Source: Pseudomonas brassicacearum (lineage in GTDB: Bacteria; Pseudomonadota; Gammaproteobacteria; Pseudomonadales; Pseudomonadaceae). Taken from it: a stretch of 64,000 bases of DNA. The stretch lies in contig NZ_MOBJ01000008.1 of NCBI RefSeq assembly GCF_003732225.1, positions 1 to 64,000 on the forward strand, in the 5' to 3' direction. Numbering within the stretch: the first letter of the stretch is position 1; every line of letters starts with the position of its first letter. The position numbers were made by a program, and so were the translations under genes. Under the pieces are notes generated by a model. It saw nothing but the letters and a program-made list of their open reading frames with translations. It did not search any database and was not told the origin of the DNA. Of the stretch, positions 56,832 to 64,000 are shown one piece after another.

Positions 56832-58841
56832 ATGCCCCGCGCCACTGACAGCAATACCAGCCTCTCCCTTACCGCCTCCTCGCTGTCGGCGCTTTACCCT
56901 GAGTCGCTGTCCGGTGAAGAAGTGCTCAATGCACTGGGTTCGCAAACCCTGAACGGTCTCAACGACGGCACCTCCCTCACGCTGACCACTGCCGTCGCCA
57001 CCCACGTCACCACTACCCTGCACAACGACACCCTGACTCGCCCGCTCGACGCACTGGTCGCGGAAATCCGCCAACTCCCCGCCGACGCCACCGCCGAACG
57101 TTATCAGCTCACCTTAAGGCCCTGGCTCTGGTGGCTGACCCTGGCCAGCAATAACCGGGTGTTCCAGAACCTCGCCACTTCGGACATCGTCACCACTATC
57201 TTCAAAGCCCACGGCTTCACCGACTTTCAGTTGAAGCTCACCGGCAGTTACGCCCCGCGCGAGTACTGTGTGCAGTACGGCGAAACCGATTTTGCCTTCG
57301 TTTCGCGGTTACTGGAGGACGAAGGGATTTTCTGGTTCTTCACCCACGAGGATGGCAAGCACACACTGGTGCTCGGGGACAGTAACGATGCCTTCGTGCC
57401 GATTCCCAATGGACCCAAGGTGAGCTACCTCGGGCAACGGATGGGCGAGCGCGAGTTGCATGGCATTCGCGCAGGCCAAGTCTGTGTGCAGGCGGTGGCC
57501 GGAGTGTATCGGGCGACGGATTATGAGTTCACCACACCCACCGCATCCCTCTACGACCAGGCCGAAGCCGTGGCCGGGCCGCGTTCCATCTATGAGCATC
57601 CGGGCGGTTACAACGCCAAGGCCCGGGGCGATGCGCTGACCAAGCAACGGGTAGACGGCTTGCGCAGTCAGGAAAAGCGCTTTGTCGGCGAGAGCGATTG
57701 CCGTTGGTTGGTGCCGGGGCACTGGTTCACGCTGGCCGACCATGATGACGCGACGCTGAATATCGATTGGGTAGTGACGGCGGTCACTCATGAGGCCAGT
57801 CATGACAGCTACCGCAACCGCTTCGAAGCCATCCCCAAAGCCACACCTTATCGCCCGGGACGGATCACGCCCAAACCGCGGATGCACACCCAGACCGCAT
57901 TGGTGGTGGGCAAATCCGGCGAGGAGATCTGGACCGACCAATATGGCCGGATCAAGTTGCAGTTCCCCTGGGACCGCGACGGCAAGAATGATGAAGCCAG
58001 CTCCTGCTGGGTGCGCGTGGTGCTGCCCTGGAGCGGCAAAGGTTTCGGTATGCAGTTCGTGCCGCGCATCGGTCAGGAGGTGATCGTGACCTTTATCGAC
58101 GGCGACCCGGACCGGCCACTGGTCACCGGTTGCGTCTATAACGGCGACAACGCCCTGCCCTATGCTCTGCCGGCAAACCAGACTCAGTCCGGGATCAAGA
58201 CCAATTCATCCAAAGGTGGTGGCGGTTTCAACGAGTTGCGCTTCGAGGACAAGAAGGACGCCGAGGAGGTTTTTCTGCAGGCGCAGAAGGACTTCAAGAT
58301 TAATGTACTCAACGACACCACTGCCACCGTCGGCCACGACGAAACCCTGACGGTGAAAAATGCCCGCACCCGCACGGTCAAGGAAGGCGACGAGACCGTG
58401 ACCCTGGAAAAAGGCAAACGCAGCGTGACGATCCAGACCGGCAGCGACAGCCTCGACGTAAAAGACAGCCGCACGGTCAAGGTCGGTGCCGATCAGAAGC
58501 ACAGCACTGGCGGCAACTATGAACACAAGGTCACCGGCGATTACAGCCTGACAGTGGATGGCAACCTGACCATCAAGGTGACCGGCACCCTCACCCTGCA
58601 AAGCGGCGGCAGTTTCGCGATCAAGAGCGGTGCCGATCTGGCGGCTCAGGCCAGCACCTCGATCAGTCAGAAGGCTGGCACTTCCCTGAGCAATCAGGCG
58701 GGTACGGAACTGACCAACAAGGCCGGTACTACCCTGACCAACGACGCCGGGGTCAGCCTGATGAACAAGGGCGGTGCCGAGCAGACCGTGGACGGCGGCG
58801 GCATGCTGACCATCAAGGGCGGACTGGTGAAGGTCAATTGA
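56832..58841 (+). CDS. vgrG: T6SS spike protein VgrG (TssI)
   Basis: 669 residues. The gp27-like part (starting MPRATDSNTSLSLTASSLSALYPE, with YGETDFAFVSRLLEDEGIFWFF), the gp5-OB fold (EIWTDQYGRIKLQFPWDRDG), and a long C-terminal beta-helix with repeats such as AGTSLSNQAGTELTNKAGTTLTN. It ends at GGLVKVN with no extra effector domain. It forms the puncturing tip on Hcp. There is no good ribosome binding site before the ATG; the preceding DNA is a repeat junction, so its original promoter or leader may have been altered. Confidence 0.95.
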   Translation: MPRATDSNTSLSLTASSLSALYPESLSGEEVLNALGSQTLNGLNDGTSLTLTTAVATHVTTTLHNDTLTRPLDALVAEIRQLPADATAERYQLTLRPWLWWLTLASNNRVFQNLATSDIVTTIFKAHGFTDFQLKLTGSYAPREYCVQYGETDFAFVSRLLEDEGIFWFFTHEDGKHTLVLGDSNDAFVPIPNGPKVSYLGQRMGERELHGIRAGQVCVQAVAGVYRATDYEFTTPTASLYDQAEAVAGPRSIYEHPGGYNAKARGDALTKQRVDGLRSQEKRFVGESDCRWLVPGHWFTLADHDDATLNIDWVVTAVTHEASHDSYRNRFEAIPKATPYRPGRITPKPRMHTQTALVVGKSGEEIWTDQYGRIKLQFPWDRDGKNDEASSCWVRVVLPWSGKGFGMQFVPRIGQEVIVTFIDGDPDRPLVTGCVYNGDNALPYALPANQTQSGIKTNSSKGGGGFNELRFEDKKDAEEVFLQAQKDFKINVLNDTTATVGHDETLTVKNARTRTVKEGDETVTLEKGKRSVTIQTGSDSLDVKDSRTVKVGADQKHSTGGNYEHKVTGDYSLTVDGNLTIKVTGTLTLQSGGSFAIKSGADLAAQASTSISQKAGTSLSNQAGTELTNKAGTTLTNDAGVSLMNKGGAEQTVDGGGMLTIKGGLVKVN

Positions 58842-58854
58842 GGAGCGACTGAGG

Positions 58855-59397
58855 ATGTCATCGGACAAACTGGAACTGGAACGCGGTGACAGCCGGCTCG
58901 ACGGACGAATGCTCGACGGCCAACTGGAAGGTCCGCTGCACATCAAGGAAGCCGGTAAGCCCCAGGCAGCCTTGAATTACAGCCAGGGCGAACTGCAAGG
59001 GATGAGCCTGCTGTATCACCCCAACGGCAAGCTGTCGGCACAGATGCCTTTTGTGCACGACAAGTTACAGGGCGTCGCGACGTTTTATGCGCCGCAAGGC
59101 TGGCTGCAACGCAGGGCCACGTATCGCCGAGGCCTGCTGCATGGTGAAGCCTGCAACTATTTTCCCGATGGAAAAGTGGCTGAAATGGAGTTTTACCGCG
59201 ACGGTGTGCGTGAAGGGGTTTACCAGCGTTTTCATCCCAACGGCAAGCCAGCCGTCAACGCCCGTTATCTCAATGGTCAGTTGCTGGAGCCGGAGCAAGC
59301 CTTTGCCAGCGATGGACGACCGCTGGACACCGAGGGCAAACCGATCTCGCGAATGCGCTGGTGGTATCGGCGCTGGGCCGATCCGACACAAGCCTAA
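58855..59397 (+). CDS. MORN-2/YwqK-type repeat protein
   Basis: 180 residues with several repeats of about 23 residues (YHPNGKLSAQMPFVHDKLQG, YFPDGKVAEMEFYRDGVREG, FHPNGKPAVNARYLNGQL) of MORN-2 type. Proteins of this kind are annotated as YwqK antitoxins, but many are encoded next to vgrG without a known partner. The start has GAGGAGCGACTGAGG before it and lies 13 bases after vgrG, so they are one unit. Roles as immunity protein or spike chaperone are both possible. Confidence 0.8.
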   Translation: MSSDKLELERGDSRLDGRMLDGQLEGPLHIKEAGKPQAALNYSQGELQGMSLLYHPNGKLSAQMPFVHDKLQGVATFYAPQGWLQRRATYRRGLLHGEACNYFPDGKVAEMEFYRDGVREGVYQRFHPNGKPAVNARYLNGQLLEPEQAFASDGRPLDTEGKPISRMRWWYRRWADPTQA

Positions 59398-59422
59398 CGC
59401 CGTGTATTGAATCTGATGGACT

Positions 59423-59715
59423 CATCGCGAGCAAGCTCGCTCCCACAGGGTTCTTCATTGAACATAGTAATTGCGTACACCGGCGATCCAGTGTGGGAGC
59501 GAGCTTGCTCGCGAAGAGGCCGGCACATCCAGTATCAATGGTGACTGAAACACCGCCTTCGCGAGCAGGCTCGCTCCCACAGGGGATTTTCATTGCACAC
59601 AGTAATTGCGTACACCGGCGATCCAGTGTGGGAGCGAGCTTGCTCGCGAAGAGGCCGGCACATCCAGTATCAATGGTGACTGAAACACCGCCTTCGCGAG
59701 CAGGCTCGCTCCCAC
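59423..59715. repeat. BIME: five REP palindromes with a 135-bp tandem duplication
   Basis: Five GCGAGC(A/R)GCTCGCTCCCAC-type REP motifs alternate in orientation (about 59423, 59492, 59558, 59627, 59693). The stretch 59456-59590 is repeated next door as 59591-59715 with a period of 135 bases and only a few differences, so it is a recent tandem duplication. It fills the gap between the MORN gene and the convergent PAAR-like gene. No gene lies in it. Confidence 0.92.
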
Positions 59716-59732
59716 TTTTAATCGTGTGTGTA

Positions 59733-60125
59733 TCAGGGAATAAGCATCTGCATCTGCCCCGGCATCGCGATCTTGATCATCCCGCCCCAGTTGCACATCA
59801 AGCTGCAATTGGCATCGAGGGCAGGCATTCCCCCCAGCAACAGGGTCGGCGCTCCGGGCATCCACGGGGCGGCGGTGGCCGGAATGCACGGCATCGGCGT
59901 CAACACCCCAAGAGCAGCAGCGGTGGCCGCCGCGACCATCGGGTTGGCCGGGCTCATGCACATGCCGAACGGCATGATGTTCAGCAGCGGAATGTGATCC
60001 ATGATGTTCGCCGCCGGCATGCCCCCGGTCAGCGTGCGGTTCACCGGCAGCACGTTGAGCACCCCAGGTGCCGCACCGAAACTGCATTGCAGGGTCGCGG
60101 TGGCGCAAACTTGCGGACAGCCCAT
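59733..60125 (-). CDS. PAAR-like spike tip protein (DUF4280)
   Basis: 130 residues. Starts MGCPQVCATATLQCSFGAAPG with AAGGAGA upstream. The NIMPFGMCMSPANPMVAAATAAALG, TPMPCIPATAAPW and SLMCNWGGMIKI blocks are those of DUF4280 (PAAR-like) proteins, which sharpen the VgrG tip. Convergent with the vgrG operon across the BIME. No effector extension is attached. The longer frame from 60191 lacks family similarity. Confidence 0.87.
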   Translation of the reverse strand: MGCPQVCATATLQCSFGAAPGVLNVLPVNRTLTGGMPAANIMDHIPLLNIMPFGMCMSPANPMVAAATAAALGVLTPMPCIPATAAPWMPGAPTLLLGGMPALDANCSLMCNWGGMIKIAMPGQMQMLIP

Positions 60126-60314
60126 TTCGAATCTCCTTCCTGGAAGCGATGCTCCTCTGAACCATAGTCCGCCGAGCCTGTTCTCGCACATCAGGAACGC
60201 TGATTATCCAGCAACACGCTAACCTATAAGACCTTGTCACGCTTGTGGCGCCCCCGGTGCGCCATTAAATTAGCCAATGATGTCTGGCCTCCAAAATAAG
60301 CAGAAGGGATAAGC

Positions 60315-61382
60315 ATGGCGCTTACTGACCAGTCCACCCGTATCCGCTCTGGCGAAGAGCTCGATGCCAGCCTGATCGATCCGTACCTCAAGGCGCACAT
60401 TCCGGGCCTGAGCGGGTTGCCACAGATCAGCCAGTTCCCCGGTGGCGCTTCAAACCTGACGTACCTGCTGGAATACCCCGAGCAGGAGTTCGTGCTGCGT
60501 CGGCCACCGTTTGGCCACAAGGCCAAGTCCGCCCACGACATGGGCCGTGAGTTTCGCATTCTCAATCAGCTCAAGGACGGTTTTCCGTACTGCCCGAAAG
60601 CCTATGTACACTGCACCGACGAATCGGTGATCGGCGCCGAGTTCTATGTGATGGAGCGGGTCAAGGGAATCATCCTGCGCTCTGATCTGCCGCCGGAACT
60701 GGGCCTCGATGCGGCTAAAACCGAAGCCCTGTGCAAGAGCTTCATCGACAAACTCGTCGAACTGCACCGCGTCGATTACCAGGCCTGTGGCCTGGCCGAC
60801 CTGGGCAAGCCGCAGGGTTATGTCGTGCGGCAGATTCGTGGCTGGAGCGACCGCTACGAAAAAGCCCTGACCCCCGATGCGCCGAGCTGGCAAGCCGTCA
60901 AAGACTGGCTCAACGACAAGATGCCGGCCGACCATCCGACGTCGAGTATCGTTCACAACGACTATCGCTTCGACAACGTGATCCTCGACCCGAACAACCC
61001 GATGCAGATCATCGGCGTACTGGACTGGGAACTGACCACCCTCGGCGATCCGCTGATGGACCTGGGCAACACCCTCGCCTATTGGATCGAAGCCGGCGAC
61101 CCGGCACCGGTGCAACTGATGCGCCGCCAACCGAGCCACGCCCCCGGCATGCTGACCCGGCGCGAGTTCGTCGATTATTACGCCGAACGCTCGGGGATCA
61201 AGATCGAAAACTTCGATTTCTACTACACCTACGGGCTGTTCCGCCTGGCCGGTATCGTGCAGCAGATCTACTACCGTTTCTTCCATGGCCAGACCCAGGA
61301 CAAACGCTTCGCGCAGTTCATTCACATGAACAAGCTGCTGGAGCAGATGAGCCTGCAAGTCATCCAGAAATCCAGCCTCTGA
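60315..61382 (+). CDS. Phosphotransferase (APH-like) acting on hydroxyacyl compounds, suspected
   Basis: 355 residues. APH fold: FPGGASNLTYLLEYPEQEFVLRRPPFG (nucleotide loop and Lys/Arg), the catalytic SIVHNDYRFDNVILDP (HxDxxxxN) and GVLDWELTTLGDPLMDLG (metal-binding Asp). This subfamily resembles the kinase part of ACAD10/11 and the LvaA-type kinases, which phosphorylate 4-hydroxyacyl-CoA. Typical for Pseudomonas, next to acyl-CoA or SDR genes. The substrate is inferred. Start has AAGGGA upstream. Confidence 0.85.
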   Translation: MALTDQSTRIRSGEELDASLIDPYLKAHIPGLSGLPQISQFPGGASNLTYLLEYPEQEFVLRRPPFGHKAKSAHDMGREFRILNQLKDGFPYCPKAYVHCTDESVIGAEFYVMERVKGIILRSDLPPELGLDAAKTEALCKSFIDKLVELHRVDYQACGLADLGKPQGYVVRQIRGWSDRYEKALTPDAPSWQAVKDWLNDKMPADHPTSSIVHNDYRFDNVILDPNNPMQIIGVLDWELTTLGDPLMDLGNTLAYWIEAGDPAPVQLMRRQPSHAPGMLTRREFVDYYAERSGIKIENFDFYYTYGLFRLAGIVQQIYYRFFHGQTQDKRFAQFIHMNKLLEQMSLQVIQKSSL

Positions 61383-61420
61383 TCGCGCCCCTGGCGCCAC
61401 GCCCATCACAAGGAAAAACC

Positions 61421-62188
61421 ATGTCCAAGACTCAGTTGTTCGACCTCGACGGTAAAATCGCTTTCGTCTCCGGTGCCAGCCGTGGCATCGGTGAAGCCAT
61501 CGCCAAGCTGCTGGCCCAACAAGGCGCCCACGTGATCGTTTCGAGCCGCAAACTCGACGGCTGCCAGCACGTTGCCGACGCGATCATCGCTGACGGCGGC
61601 AAAGCCACCGCCGTCGCCTGCCACATCGGCGAGATGGAACAGATCACTCAAGTGTTCGCCGGCATCCGCGAACAGTTCGGACGCCTGGACATCCTGGTCA
61701 ACAACGCCGCGACCAACCCGCAGTTCTGCAACGTGCTGGACACCGACCTCAGCGCCTTCCAGAAAACCGTCGACGTGAACATTCGCGGCTACTTCTTCAT
61801 GTCGGTGGAAGCCGGCAAGCTGATGCGCGAAAACGGTGGCGGCAGCATCATCAACGTCGCGTCGATCAACGGCATTTCGCCGGGCATCTTCCAGGGCATC
61901 TACTCGGTAACCAAGGCGGCAGTGATCAACATGACCAAGGTTTTCGCCAAGGAGTGTGCGCAGTTCGGCATCCGCTGCAACGCCCTGCTGCCGGGCCTGA
62001 CCGACACCAAGTTTGCCTCGGCGCTGGTGAAAAACGACGCGATTCTGAAGACCGCGTTGCAGCAGATTCCACTCAAGCGTGTGGCTGACCCGAGTGAAAT
62101 GGCCGGTGCGGTGCTGTATTTGGCCAGTGATGCGTCGAGTTATACGACCGGGGTTTCGTTGAATGTGGATGGTGGGTTCTTGTCCTGA
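61421..62188 (+). CDS. SDR-family oxidoreductase
   Basis: 255 residues. NAD(P)-binding VSGASRGIGEAIAKLL, NNAATN, catalytic Ser (SIINVASIN) and YxxxK (YSVTKAAVINMTK), and a C-terminal GxxLNVDGG. Classical SDR. It follows the phosphotransferase by 38 bases (AAGGAAAAACC before the ATG), so they form an operon, probably in hydroxyacyl or ketoacyl metabolism. The substrate is not predictable. Confidence 0.92.
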   Translation: MSKTQLFDLDGKIAFVSGASRGIGEAIAKLLAQQGAHVIVSSRKLDGCQHVADAIIADGGKATAVACHIGEMEQITQVFAGIREQFGRLDILVNNAATNPQFCNVLDTDLSAFQKTVDVNIRGYFFMSVEAGKLMRENGGGSIINVASINGISPGIFQGIYSVTKAAVINMTKVFAKECAQFGIRCNALLPGLTDTKFASALVKNDAILKTALQQIPLKRVADPSEMAGAVLYLASDASSYTTGVSLNVDGGFLS

Positions 62189-62508
62189 TTCTCCGCACCC
62201 TGAAAGAGCCGGGCTTGCTCGCGATAGCATCGCCAAAGTTGACTTTCAGACCTTGCCAAGGTCTTCACAGAAAGACTTGTATAAGGCTGGTAAAAAAGGA
62301 CATCCACTGAGCCGGAGCCAATAGAAATCATAAATATTGATTTCTATTGGCCGGTCGGAAGCAATCTGCAGTTGAGGGTTTCTAACGTCTCTATGGAAGG
62401 TCTGAAGTACCCACCGATTTTGATGCCCTCGCTGCCTGAGGTTAAAAAATCAAAGCCGGTCGAACAATCGTTCCTCTATCAACTCATGATTATAAGCCAT
62501 TCAAAGCA
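62189..62508. other. Gene-free junction with REP half-site
   Basis: 320 bases without a supported gene. It starts with a single REP half (GGGCTTGCTCGCGATAGC, near 62212), then becomes AT-rich and holds a perfect hairpin at 62317-62351. Nothing codes here. The change in composition marks the left edge of the qnr island. Confidence 0.7.
62317..62351. repeat. Perfect 14-bp AT-rich hairpin
   Basis: GCCAATAGAAATCA (62317-62330) and TGATTTCTATTGGC (62338-62351) are exact complements around a 7-base loop (TAAATAT). There is no T-run close behind it on either side, so it is not a standard terminator. It may be a boundary or replication-type element, or the mRNA-end hairpin of the leftward qnr-like gene. 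Confidence 0.85.
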
Positions 62509-63153
62509 TCACACCACCTCAACTCCAAGTACTCTGGCCAAATTGCAAATCTGCTCAACTTCCAACTTTACCCCATCAAGATTTACTCTTCTAACATCAA
62601 GAACCCCAAGATCTGAGTTGCTCAGATCGCACCCTCTAAAATCCGCATGCTCCCAGTCAAATGAGTTAAACTCTCCACCTGACAGATCTGAGCCATTAAA
62701 GCTTGCACCTTTGATGTTTGTTCCGACCCATCTATTGCCCCAAAGCTCGCATTTCTCCAGTATCACCCTCGAAAAAATTGCGTACGAGAGGTTGCAGTCC
62801 GTAATCGTTGCGTGGCAGAACCAGCTTTTGTGTGTAATCATGTTCATAAAACTTGTATTGGAAAAATCGGCACCTTGCAGCTTGCATCCGGATAGTTCTA
62901 TACCCAATGCCTTTGCAAAATTAAAGCTGCACATTGTAAGATCGCACTTTGCAAACACGGACCTCGCTAAAGTTGCGCTCCTGAAATTGCAACCCAGCTC
63001 AGCATCATGATCATAAAACTTACAATCAACAAATTGCGTTTCACTCAAGTCAGCTTGTGAGAAATCACAATTATAGAATTCAGCACCTACAACCTTGATT
63101 CCGGTGTATTCATTCTTCTCCACCCTCCTGTTCCGACAGACAAAACTATTCAT
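62509..63153 (-). CDS. qnr: Qnr-family pentapeptide repeat protein
   Basis: 214 residues, the length of Qnr proteins. It shows tandem A(D/N)LXX-type repeats and, in the right places, Qnr landmarks: YDHDAELGCNF (47-57, loop A) and MNMITHKSWFC (103-113, loop B), then NLSYAIFSRVILEKCELW and GSDLSGGEFNSFDW. I recall the same blocks in QnrB. Qnr proteins mimic DNA and protect gyrase/topoisomerase IV from quinolones. The start is the ATG at 63153; a TTG at 63165 is less likely. AT-rich compared with neighbours, so probably acquired. Resistance itself is not shown. Confidence 0.88.
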   Translation of the reverse strand: MNSFVCRNRRVEKNEYTGIKVVGAEFYNCDFSQADLSETQFVDCKFYDHDAELGCNFRSATLARSVFAKCDLTMCSFNFAKALGIELSGCKLQGADFSNTSFMNMITHKSWFCHATITDCNLSYAIFSRVILEKCELWGNRWVGTNIKGASFNGSDLSGGEFNSFDWEHADFRGCDLSNSDLGVLDVRRVNLDGVKLEVEQICNLARVLGVEVV

Positions 63154-63173
63154 AATGGTGCTCAATCCTTATC

Positions 63174-63203
63174 ATTTAAAAAATTAATCCAGCATAGGAT
63201 CAA
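63174..63203 (-). promoter_or_regulatory. Candidate qnr promoter
   Basis: On the minus strand TTGATC (-35-like, 63203-63198) is followed 18 bases later by TTAAAT (-10-like, 63179-63174), in the AT-rich region upstream of the Qnr-like gene. No LexA box (CTGT-N8-ACAG) is seen, unlike plasmid qnrB genes. A by-eye match only. Confidence 0.3.
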
Positions 63204-63329
63204 AAATGAGCGATGAAAATAATTGGAACAATTAATAACATGTCCAAGGCAACGCTCACCCATGGGTACACTTATACGCCAGTGATGCAGCAGTAAATGA
63301 CTGACATCGTTCGCCCGCTGCGTCGGCAG

Positions 63330-63520
63330 TCACGTCAGCACATTCTTGAGATACGCATACGGATCATGCCCATTCATGCGCGTCTACTGGATCAGGCTCA
63401 TGATCGCCACCACCCGCTTGCTGCTGCGTAGCGACCCGGCAAACAACCAGTTCGAACGCTCAAGTGCCCTCGGTCTGATCTGGTTCGACACCTGGTTGCA
63501 TCACCGTAATTTATCGCGAG
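63330..63520 (-). pseudogene. IS66-type transposase C-terminal remnant
   Basis: The minus strand reads SNQIRPRALERSNWLFAGSL, then KRVVAIMSLIQ, a stop (TAG), then TRMNGHDPYAYLKNVLT and a stop at 63330-63332. This is the conserved C-terminus of IS66-family transposases with an in-frame stop. The upstream part is missing. It shows former IS activity right beside the qnr-like gene. Confidence 0.85.
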
Positions 63521-63666
63521 CCAGTTCGCCATCCGCTTACAGAAGGGGCACGAGCGGGGCGCGCCACTTCGGCCCCTTGGACTTTGGTAGGTCATTTTTC
63601 AGATCAAAGAGCTTGCTGAAGGTATTGGCCAGATCTTCATTGGCTAGCCTGGAAAGCTTCAGCCAT

Positions 63667-64000
63667 TCACTGTTGATCCCCCCTGATCCGCTTAGATGTG
63701 CGTGTTGCATTGAGTTCACGATCGAACCTCATCCGAATGAAACGCGACAGACGCTCGACACCTTCCTCTATCTGCTCGGGGCTCAAGGCACTGATGGATA
63801 AGCGTAGCTGGTTCACCCCGCCCTCTCCCAGATAGAAATGGGTCATGGGCGTCCATATCACGCCGAACTCTTGCGCACACTGTGCAAGGGCGGCTTCGTC
63901 AGCAGCGAAAGGTACCGTCAGCACGAGAAAAAATCCGCCCGTCGGGATATTCCAACTGACGGGCAAATCATGCGTCCCCAGTTTTTCTTCCAGGGCAGCA
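63667..64000 (-). CDS. Aminotransferase class I/II C-terminus (partial)
   Basis: The frame runs leftwards from the window edge to a stop at 63667 (111 residues seen). AALEEKLGTHDLPVSWNIPTGG, FFLVLTVPFAADEAALAQCAQEFGVIWTP and INQLRLSISALS-like NQLRLSISALSPEQIEEGVERL are the small-domain end of class I/II PLP aminotransferases or MocR-type fusions (such as 2-aminoadipate transaminases). The 5' part and PLP lysine lie outside the window. Confidence 0.82.
   Translation of the reverse strand, partial: AALEEKLGTHDLPVSWNIPTGGFFLVLTVPFAADEAALAQCAQEFGVIWTPMTHFYLGEGGVNQLRLSISALSPEQIEEGVERLSRFIRMRFDRELNATRTSKRIRGDQQ

Noticed and set aside
59423..59715. Regularly spaced repeats resembling a CRISPR array
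   Set aside because: The units are REP palindromes in alternating orientation with a 135-base duplication, not 28-37-base direct repeats with unique spacers; no cas genes are near.
63100..63330. LexA-type site upstream of the qnr-like gene (CTGTTCCGACAG)
   Set aside because: The two half-sites are separated by only 4 bases instead of 8, and the motif lies within the start of the coding sequence. No proper SOS box was found nearby.
63537..63719. 60-codon frame overlapping the aminotransferase end
   Set aside because: It has no recognised homologue, overlaps the aminotransferase in another frame, and lacks a good ribosome binding site.

Overview
This window is a chromosomal segment of a Pseudomonas, most likely of the P. 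fluorescens lineage. The evidence is the gene content (AcnB-type aconitase, MiaE, a type VI secretion cluster ordered like HSI-III of P. aeruginosa), several copies of the REP palindrome typical of fluorescent pseudomonads (GTGGGAGCGAGCTTGCTCGC), and dense GC-rich coding with short spacers. All names come from reading the protein sequences; no database search was possible.

Left part (1-31300) is accessory metabolism and stress functions. It holds a DUF3303 protein, a LysE-type exporter, a DMT exporter with a very His-rich tail, an AlkA-like glycosylase coupled to an Ada-like zinc-finger protein, an adenosine-specific kinase family protein, a chromate resistance set (chrB, chrA, second ChrB-domain gene), and a YncE-like beta-propeller. 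Next come a saccharopine-dehydrogenase-like/DUF2269 pair, a YghX-like hydrolase, and a YcaC-type hydrolase with a monooxygenase-domain protein and a divergent LysR regulator. They are followed by a chemoreceptor, WrbA, a GC-rich reverse transsulfuration pair (CBS and cystathionine gamma-lyase), and an orphan 315-residue protein. A LysR/MFS/CoA-transferase/methylmalonyl-CoA decarboxylase locus follows, which I read as uptake, activation and decarboxylation of a methylmalonate-like diacid. Small envelope and periplasmic proteins, a GFA protein, MiaE, a tandem-Usp protein and a DUF1289 protein finish the section.

Middle part (31700-39360) has acnB with a GTG start and a clear terminator, a SulP transporter, a HAAAP-family amino acid transporter, a tautomerase and a 2-hydroxyacid dehydrogenase.

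Right part is dominated by a complete T6SS (39376-60125). tssA-tssM-tssL-tssK-tssJ run leftwards and tssB-tssC-hcp-tssE-tssF-tssG-clpV run rightwards from a shared divergent region. After clpV come two unrecognised cargo-type genes, vgrG, a MORN/YwqK-like gene, a tandemly duplicated REP element and a convergent PAAR-like (DUF4280) spike-tip gene. The second cargo-type gene (56146-56763) has a spaced Cys85/His117/Asp144 pattern like papain-like or deamidase toxins, is bounded by GGGACAGATTTATT-type repeats, and is the best candidate here for an undescribed effector.

The last 3.7 kb holds a phosphotransferase/SDR pair. Beyond it lies an AT-rich island with a pentapeptide-repeat gene that matches the Qnr quinolone-resistance family along its whole length, next to a decayed IS66-type transposase end. 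The window ends inside an aminotransferase gene.
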